NCBI GenBank assembly: GCA_002505765.1
Contig: DAVZ01000006.1
Coordinates: 1 to 38,124 of the forward strand
Source of the DNA: Methanobacterium sp. UBA176
GTDB taxonomy: Archaea > Methanobacteriota > Methanobacteria > Methanobacteriales > Methanobacteriaceae
Direction of reading: 5' to 3'
DNA length: 38,124 nt
Notes under the pieces: generated by a model
Told to the model about the DNA's origin: nothing
Databases searched by the model: none
The model's input: the letters and a program-made list of their open reading frames with translations, nothing else
Part shown: piece after piece, positions 32,933 to 38,124 of the stretch
Layout: each line of letters begins with the position of its first letter
Position numbering within the stretch: position 1 is the stretch's first letter
Position numbers and translations under genes: made by a program

Positions 32933-33656
32933 TTAATGATTAATCATACTTAAATAGGCTTTTTCGACTTTTACAGCAAAATATTTAAGTTCAGGAGTAT
33001 TCGACACAGGATCCAGCACATTATTCGTAATTAAGTTGGTTGGAGTTTCCACTGAAATGGAAAGTCATAGAATTAAGCCCTTTATGAACCTTATCTGTGA
33101 CCTTTAATACAGCATTTACTTCTCCCCTTCTGGAAACTTTTACCACATCCCATCGCATTCATTCACAGGCAGATCATTCAAAGTTACTCCCTTCTGGATG
33201 TAACTTTTACCACATCTCTATTACTAATTCCCATATTAGATGCATCAACTGGAATTTTGTTTATTCTTCGCCTGAGATTCTTTAAATCATCTTCTTTTAT
33301 ATCTAAATATGCAATATTTCCTGAAGATTACAATTAATTATTTTTAGCACATGTAAGGCAATTTGACTCATGATTTACAATAAATAATTCAGTAACCATC
33401 TTCATAATGTTGTTAAGACGTTCATTTTCAGAAGTAAATTTCATCCCATCTTCTGCTAAAGTTTCGCAAGAAGTAACTATGTTTCCTTCTTCAGTTTCAA
33501 TAACACATAATCTACATGCCCCAAATGGTTTAAATTGGGATTATAGCATAAGTTGGGTATATAAATACTGTTTTTAACTGCTGTTTTTAGAACAGTGTCC
33601 CCTTTTTCTGCTTCAGTGATTAGTCCATCTATAAAAAGCGTGATTTTGTTATTCAT
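32933..33656 (-). pseudogene. Decayed NAD-type formate dehydrogenase alpha subunit (fdhA-like)
   Basis: Reading the minus strand from the ATG at 33656 gives a [2Fe-2S] start (KITLFIDGLITEAEKGDTVL), then in another frame GACRLCVIETEEGN and VTSCETLAEDGMKF, then NHESNCLTCAKNN and a shifted NCNLQE, as in NuoG/FdhA N-termini. The sequence then jumps to the C-terminal pterin-binding barrel: GISNRDVVKVTSRRG, RRGEVNAVLKVTDKVHKGL, then shifted TNNVLDPVSNTPELKYFAVKVEKA, ending at a TAA (32933-32935). The whole catalytic middle (about 500 residues) is deleted and several frameshifts are present. A duplicated 30-bp stretch lies inside. Confidence 0.88.
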
Positions 33657-33763
33657 GCCAGATCTTATAAGTTTCTGTGGTCAATCTAATAGAAAATATA
33701 GAATGATTTAATATTGAAACAAACTTATAATAAATGTATAGGTACTTTTTTGTAGGTGTAATT

Positions 33764-34483
33764 ATGGAAATTATTAGTGTTGTAGGGACAAAGGATACTG
33801 GAAAAACTACTTTAGTTGTAAAGATTGTTAAAGAATTTGTTAATCGTGGTTTTAAGGTTGGAACTATTAAACATATGCACGAAAGTTTCGATGTGGAAGG
33901 TAGAGATACCTGGAAGCATAAAGAAGCCGGTGCAGAGCTTGTAATCGGCTCAGGAGATGAAACTTTTTTCCTCATAAATCAAAGACTGGACATAGAAAAT
34001 GTCTTAACCAGAAGTGAATGCCTTTTAAATCTTGATTTTATGGTAATCGAGGGTTTTAAATACTCTAATTATGCTAAAATATCAGTTTCAGATTTTGAAG
34101 ATGAATTTACAATAGCTAAAGTCAAAATAGAAGAAATTGATAATAAGGGTTTAAAAAAGCTTGTAGATTTAATTGAAGAGCGTGCATATGGCATATTACC
34201 ATATATGGACTGTAAAGATTGTGGCTTTGAAAGCTGTAGAGACATGGCAAAGGCGGTTGCAAGAGGAGAAGTAAAGGAAAATGTGTGCGTAATGAAGAAA
34301 ATGAAGGATATTCAACTTAAAATAGATGGTAGTCCAATTCCTATGAATCCTTTTGTTCAGACATTTGTTAAGAACACCACACTTGGTATGATATCCTCTT
34401 TAAGGGGAGAAGCACTTAAAGATTTTGAAGGTAAGAAAATTGAATTGCTGATAACAGGTGGCTCCATCGAAAAAACATATTAA
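33764..34483 (+). CDS. mobB: MobB-type GTPase fused to an iron-sulfur domain
   Basis: About 239 residues. The N-terminal P-loop domain (VVGTKDTGKTTLVVKIV, then GTIKHMHESFDVEGRDTWKHKEAGA) is MobB, which assists conversion of molybdopterin to its guanine dinucleotide form. After about residue 145 comes a cysteine motif CKDCGFESCRDMAKAVARGE with a later C (ENVCVMKK), the pattern of the PF04060 four-cysteine FeS domain, and a C-terminal tail. The ATG at 33764 is chosen because AGGTG precedes it and the P-loop starts five residues in. It is divergent from the fdhA remnant and 66 bases before moaA. The cofactor is needed by FwdB/FwdD. Confidence 0.88.
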   Translation: MEIISVVGTKDTGKTTLVVKIVKEFVNRGFKVGTIKHMHESFDVEGRDTWKHKEAGAELVIGSGDETFFLINQRLDIENVLTRSECLLNLDFMVIEGFKYSNYAKISVSDFEDEFTIAKVKIEEIDNKGLKKLVDLIEERAYGILPYMDCKDCGFESCRDMAKAVARGEVKENVCVMKKMKDIQLKIDGSPIPMNPFVQTFVKNTTLGMISSLRGEALKDFEGKKIELLITGGSIEKTY

Positions 34484-34549
34484 TATGTGAAATATAAATC
34501 CTTAACACTGAGACAAAGATCGATCTAAAAAAATAACAGTTGACTAAAA

Positions 34550-35491
34550 ATGGCTGCCACTGATAAATTTGAAAGACCAGTATATTCCCTAAGGATTTCA
34601 ATAACCAATCGCTGCAATGTAAAGTGCTTTTACTGCCATCACGATGGCATAATACCTGAAAGCTACGAAATGACCTCTGATGAAATTTATAGAGTGGCGA
34701 AAATTGCCTCAGATATTGGAATTCAAAAAATAAGGCTTTCTGGAGGAGAACCATTAATAAGGGATGATATTATCGAAATAATTGAGAATATATCCTCTAT
34801 CGGCTTTAAAGACATTGCTCTAACCACTAACGGAACTCTTCTTGGAAAATATGCCCAGGATCTAAAGCAGGCAGGACTTAATCGAATAAACGTAAGTTTT
34901 GACACCCTGAACCCTGAAACATATCGTTTTATAACCAAAAGAGATTATATGGAAATGGCTAAAGAAGGAATTAAAAAGGCCTCTGAGGCCAGACTTTATC
35001 CTGTTAAAGTGAATATGGTGGTTATGAAAGGGATAAATCACCATGAAATATGGGATATGTTCCAGTTTTGTAAGGAAAATAATGCAATTTTACAACTCAT
35101 AGAACTTCTAAATACAGAAACATGTCCCGATAATGACTTTTTTGATGAATATCATTATGAAATGAGCGGTTTAGAAAAAGAACTTAATAAAATTGCAGAT
35201 AATGTTAAGACACGAAAATTCATGCAGGATAGGAAGAAATATTTCCTTGAAGGTGGTGAAATAGAGATTGTAAAACCTATGGATAACACCGAATTTTGTA
35301 GAAACTGTACCCGGCTCAGAATCACTCCTGATGGAAAAATTAAGCCCTGTTTACTTCGAAATGACAATCTTGTTGACATCATAGAACCAATACGTCTGGG
35401 ATATTCTGATGAAGAACTTAAAAAAATATTTTTAGACGCTATTGCTAATAGAGAGCCCTATTATAAAGAATGTATAAAAACTACTCATTAA
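34550..35491 (+). CDS. moaA: GTP 3',8-cyclase MoaA (radical SAM)
   Basis: 313 residues. It performs the first step of molybdopterin synthesis. The radical-SAM cluster motif is CNVKCFYC near residue 22, followed by the SAM-binding RLSGGEPLIRDD and SFDTLNPETYRFIT. The C-terminal GTP-side cluster ligands are CRNCTRLRITPDGKIKPC. The end (REPYYKECIKTTH) lacks the terminal Gly-Gly often found in MoaA. There is no clear ribosome site before the ATG, perhaps because it is translated with mobB. The product supplies the pterin for FwdB; the former formate dehydrogenase would have used it too. Confidence 0.92.
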   Translation: MAATDKFERPVYSLRISITNRCNVKCFYCHHDGIIPESYEMTSDEIYRVAKIASDIGIQKIRLSGGEPLIRDDIIEIIENISSIGFKDIALTTNGTLLGKYAQDLKQAGLNRINVSFDTLNPETYRFITKRDYMEMAKEGIKKASEARLYPVKVNMVVMKGINHHEIWDMFQFCKENNAILQLIELLNTETCPDNDFFDEYHYEMSGLEKELNKIADNVKTRKFMQDRKKYFLEGGEIEIVKPMDNTEFCRNCTRLRITPDGKIKPCLLRNDNLVDIIEPIRLGYSDEELKKIFLDAIANREPYYKECIKTTH

Positions 35492-35495
35492 AAAG

Positions 35496-35790
35496 TTATT
35501 TTTGAGAACAATCCACAGCATCGTTAGAACATGACTCTATGCATGTGCCGCATTTTAAATGTTTATGCTGATTAATTACATGAACTTTCTTCTTTTCTCC
35601 TTCAATTGCCCCTACTGGACAGGATTTAAGGGTAATTGCATCCGTGCATTTTATCAAGCCCAATATAGGATTTTAAATTCTTAAAGATATATAGGGACAA
35701 GTTTTATCTTCAATATTGGGCACTTTATTCTCCTTTAAAGAATTTTATCGTGGAAAGAACCGGGTTCAGTAGATTTTGACACATTCCATA
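35496..35790 (-). pseudogene. Remnant of a NuoF/HydB-like NADH-binding subunit (C-terminus)
   Basis: On the minus strand, fragments in several frames: YGMCQNLLNPVLSTIKFFKGE (about 35790-35728), like the LGQTAPNPVLSTIKYF segment of NuoF, then EDKTCPYISLRI, and finally KSCPVGAIEGEKKKVHVIN and KCGTCIESCSNDAVDCSQK with a TAA at 35496-35498. The last part is the double ferredoxin tail of NuoF-like subunits; the first cluster's cysteines are partly lost. The FMN- and NADH-binding region is missing. It is convergent with moaA. Confidence 0.85.
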
Positions 35791-36090
35791 AGTAAACCCT
35801 TTTAATTTCCAAATATTATATTTCAATTCCTTCAAAAATTGAGAAGCTCCTGACATGTGGCCTGCAATACCTTTAAAAACCATGATATGTTATTTAACAA
35901 TCGGATTAAACCTGAATTGTGCATAGAATTGCTACCCCATATGTTTCACTTTCTGGTATTTTAAAAAACTTAGAAACATCAATCATTCTTCTGATAGATA
36001 TCCAAAATTTAACTGAATGTCCTCTAAAATAGGTATAAAATCTGAACTATAATTATAAGAAATAGAATTGATAAATCCCTTTCCATTAGA
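35791..36090 (-). pseudogene. Remnant of a NuoE-like [2Fe-2S] subunit (N-terminus)
   Basis: Minus-strand fragments SSDFIPILEDIQLNFGYLSEE, IDVSKFFKIPESETYGVAIL, a shifted FYAQF-like CTIQV/RFNPIVK and HIMVFKGIAGHMSGASQFLKELK follow the NuoE family in order (IPILxxIQxxxGYLPEE, IPxSEVYGVATFYAQF, xHxIxVCxGTACHVxG). Frameshifts and a stop interrupt them, the cysteine of the first ligand pair is changed, and the C-terminal half is absent. The fragment runs directly into the NuoF remnant, so a deletion fused the two. Confidence 0.85.
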
Positions 36091-36427
36091 ATCCCTCCAC
36101 TTTAGGCTGAATTTATATGTACGTTATACTAAATGAATATCAAATTAAATACAAAATAAACACAGGATTTTAAATCCTCTATATCCAAATTAAATCCTTT
36201 TTAACGATTTTTTTGATCATTTCTGAAGATTTATTTCACCAGTTTACATGAAGGATCTGAAAAATCTACCAATCCAATGTCCAAATATAATATAATATCT
36301 AGTTTTTAATCACTTTTATCAACCAATAAAAATCATTTTTTTTCAATAGATTTATTTAACATTTCCAAGCTTATTAATAATTAAAAATTTAACTATATCT
36401 ATCATAAACTCCATCTGAGGTTACATA
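36091..36427. other. AT-rich region before fdhD
   Basis: No gene recognised. A short minus-strand frame (LDIGLVDFSDPSCKLVK near 36240-36300) could be another decayed fragment but matches nothing I know. The fdhD promoter is probably within the AT-rich 36285-36390, and GAGGT precedes the fdhD ATG. Confidence 0.4.
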
Positions 36428-37180
36428 ATGCCTGAAATGTACGAAAACATAAAAGCGGTAAGAATAAATGATGAAAGTCATGAAATAGATGAAAAAATTA
36501 GCAGGGATGAAGAAATAAAAATCATCGCGAATAAAACAGTGATTGGGAACTTTTCAATGAGTCCCACTCATATAAAAGAATTCAGTTATGGATATTTGCT
36601 CTGTGAAGGGTTAATCAGCTCTGCAGATGATATAAAAAGCGTAGATATAGAAGATAGAACTGTTAATATTTCTACCGATCTGGCTGATTTCGATTTGAGA
36701 AGAGAGCTTGTTATGAGCTCTGACTGTTTTGGTGGTATGAGAGGCAAAATGGAACTTACAAAAAAAGTAAAATCCCACTTAAAAGTTTCTAAAGAAGATA
36801 TATTTATGGCATCTAAAAAATTACGGGAAAAATCAAAGATATGGAGCGAAACAGGTGGTACTCATATAGCTGCATTAGTAAATGAAGATAATTTTATTAA
36901 CATTGAAGATGTAAGCCGGCATGTGGCCATTGATAAGGTGGTTGGAGCAGCATCATTGCAGGGAATTGATTTTTCCAGTAGTTTTATATTTTCAAGCGGT
37001 AGAATGCCTGGAGATATGATAATAAAGATTGCAAGAGTTGGAATACCTATTATAGCATCTAAATCTGCTCCTACTTCCTCAGGTTATATGGTTGGGAAAG
37101 AGGCCAATGTAACCATTATTGGATTTGTAAGGGGAGGTAGATTTAATATTTATACTCATCCTTCAAGAATTACTGTATAA
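36428..37180 (+). CDS. fdhD: Formate dehydrogenase accessory sulfurtransferase FdhD
   Basis: 250 residues. FdhD transfers sulfur to the molybdenum cofactor of formate dehydrogenases and binds the cofactor. Family features: FSMSPTHIKEFSYGYLLCEGLI near the N-terminus, SETGGTHIAAL and EDVSRHVAIDKVVGAA mid-protein, FSSGRMPGDMIIKIARVGIPIIASKSAPTSSG late. The usual CxxC sulfur-transfer pair (CGVCG in E. coli) is altered to DCFGGMRG, leaving one cysteine. GAGGT lies six bases before the ATG. With the nearby formate dehydrogenase genes decayed, it may serve FwdB-type enzymes or a formate dehydrogenase elsewhere. Confidence 0.92.
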   Translation: MPEMYENIKAVRINDESHEIDEKISRDEEIKIIANKTVIGNFSMSPTHIKEFSYGYLLCEGLISSADDIKSVDIEDRTVNISTDLADFDLRRELVMSSDCFGGMRGKMELTKKVKSHLKVSKEDIFMASKKLREKSKIWSETGGTHIAALVNEDNFINIEDVSRHVAIDKVVGAASLQGIDFSSSFIFSSGRMPGDMIIKIARVGIPIIASKSAPTSSGYMVGKEANVTIIGFVRGGRFNIYTHPSRITV

Positions 37181-37205
37181 TATTTTCTTTCTATATAAAC
37201 CGAAA

Positions 37206-37934
37206 TCAACTCTTTGCAGGATGCCCCACAGGATAGCTATAAAGAATACTTTCATCTGGAGGTAGATTAAGGAAATCTTCGGCCTGTTCCTCGTAAAAAG
37301 ATCCTATTGCCACTGTAGCAAGATTTCTTGCTTCAGCCTCAAGATAAATATTCTGTCCTGCATGACCAGCCTCCATATCCACAAATCGAATGCTGAGCTT
37401 TTCATCCTTATACTTATCTATCATTTTACCATAATTTCCCGCAATTATAATATTTACAGGGGCGTTTTTTATCCACATCTGACTGTTTGAAAGTTTTGCA
37501 AACTGTTCCCTTAAATCACCATTTAATAATTTCTCAAGACTGTGATTTTGAGGTATGTAATGATATAACCCTTCATCAAGTCCATTCACGCTGTTTTTAC
37601 CCACAATAATGTAGACTTCAAGCGGGAAGGTACGCCCTCCTGAGGGAACCGTTCTAAATTTAGTTTCAGGATCCGTTATTCCCTGTGCAGCCCACATAAG
37701 CTGTGAAATATCCTGCAAACTTAAAGATTGGTTGGTATAACGTCTTATAGAACGTCGGTTTTGTATTGCCTGTTCAACAGAAACATTTGTTGTAATTTCT
37801 ACTTTTGGAAGACTTACAGAGCCAATAGCTGTTCTTGGTTTAGCATCTTCAGTTTTTGGCCATATTAAATAGATAAATGCTATTCCAAGTAAAATTATTA
37901 AAAATATTATAGTTATTCTTCCATTTCTAGACAT
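37206..37934 (-). CDS. Membrane-anchored nitroreductase (SagB/ThcOx-like)
   Basis: 242 residues. One N-terminal helix (about residues 6-24) anchors the protein, probably with the catalytic domain outside. The FMN-dependent nitroreductase fold is indicated by NRRSIRRYTNQSLSLQDISQLMWAAQG, RTVPSGGRTFPLEVYIIVG, the G-rich VDMEAGHAGQNIYLEA and a C-terminal YSYPVGHPAK. SagB-type members dehydrogenate azoline rings in peptides, but many are of unknown role. There is no ribosome site before the ATG, so a leaderless transcript is possible. It is convergent with fdhD (25 bases between stops). Confidence 0.82.
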   Translation of the reverse strand: MSRNGRITIIFLIILLGIAFIYLIWPKTEDAKPRTAIGSVSLPKVEITTNVSVEQAIQNRRSIRRYTNQSLSLQDISQLMWAAQGITDPETKFRTVPSGGRTFPLEVYIIVGKNSVNGLDEGLYHYIPQNHSLEKLLNGDLREQFAKLSNSQMWIKNAPVNIIIAGNYGKMIDKYKDEKLSIRFVDMEAGHAGQNIYLEAEARNLATVAIGSFYEEQAEDFLNLPPDESILYSYPVGHPAKS

Positions 37935-38060
37935 GAAATTATATTTTGATTTAAATCATTATTATCCTTATTGGCTACAATTTTTTCTGAAATGGTTTAA
38001 AATTAATGGCAAATAATTCACTCAAGAACAGTATGCCTCGCCTTCAAATCCATCCACAGT

Positions 38061-38081
38061 CAACCTTTTAAAAAAAGGTTG
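38061..38081. repeat. 9-bp inverted repeat near the right edge
   Basis: CAACCTTTT (38061-38069) and AAAAGGTTG (38073-38081) around AAA. Flanked by A-runs to the right; it may be a terminator for a minus-strand gene beyond the window, but no T-run is correctly placed. The remaining edge sequence is A-rich and has no gene. Confidence 0.4.
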
Positions 38082-38124
38082 ATCAAAAAAAACCCCAATC
38101 TAAAAAAAAAAACATAAAAAAACA

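Noticed and set aside
33097..33285. Plus-strand frame of 62 residues
   Set aside because: It lies opposite the fdhA remnant, whose conserved pieces read on the minus strand.
1..38124. tRNA, rRNA, CRISPR array, IS element or prophage
   Set aside because: No tRNA T-loop/acceptor pattern, rRNA segment, repeat-spacer array, transposase or integrase was seen on either strand by reading.

Overview
The window reads as chromosomal DNA of a hydrogenotrophic methanogenic archaeon of the Methanobacteriales, most likely Methanobacterium or a close relative. Evidence seen in the sequence: a complete tungsten/molybdenum formylmethanofuran dehydrogenase operon (fwdFGDACB), the archaeal nitrogen repressor NrpR with a matching GGAA-N6-TTCC operator, GGTGA-type ribosome binding sites, TATA-box promoters, U-run terminators, AT-rich DNA, and secreted proteins anchored by single membrane helices. 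The genus is inferred; no rRNA or tRNA gene is present.

Layout. 1-3.1 kb: a possible gene tail, two small membrane proteins and a zinc-ribbon/AIM24 protein. 3.2-8.8 kb: a ThiF/MoeB-type E1 enzyme, two glutamine synthetases and nrpR (nitrogen control). 8.9-21.3 kb: a molybdenum/tungsten-centred region with a methyltransferase, a small ferredoxin plus a FwdF-like 8x[4Fe-4S] polyferredoxin, a secreted membrane-anchored FmdE-like protein, a stand-alone Mop protein, the tungstate transporter tupABC and, on the other strand, a four-gene operon (binding protein, permease, ATPase, MOT1-type molybdate permease). 21.4-25.8 kb: a secreted DUF11 protein, a decayed MotA/ExbB + DUF2149 pair, an intact TiaS-like gene and a PKD-repeat surface protein. 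26.1-32.9 kb: the fwd operon, headed by a helix-turn-helix/ferredoxin fusion protein. 32.9-37.2 kb: molybdenum cofactor genes mobB and moaA and the formate dehydrogenase accessory gene fdhD, interleaved with remnants of an NAD-type formate dehydrogenase (FdhA, NuoE and NuoF fragments). 37.2-37.9 kb: a membrane-anchored nitroreductase.

How it fits together. Oxyanion uptake (Tup, MOT1, MolABC-like ABC transporter), intracellular oxyanion binding (Mop), pterin cofactor synthesis (MoaA, MobB) and the consuming enzyme (Fwd) lie within 25 kb. The most interesting signal is a repeated operator, TCGAYATG-N10-CATRTCGA, with the TATA box in its spacer. It is clear at three promoters (methyltransferase, ferredoxin/polyferredoxin, MOT1 operon), and its promoter-distal half plus the TATA core recurs before the FmdE-like gene and tupA. 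This suggests one regulator, probably Mo/W-responsive, controls transport together with a set of uncharacterised redox and surface proteins. A second, different operator pair (TGTAGTARTTACA) lies in front of the HTH-ferredoxin gene heading the fwd operon. The window also shows clear gene decay, in the formate dehydrogenase and ExbB/DUF2149 systems, beside intact accessory genes.
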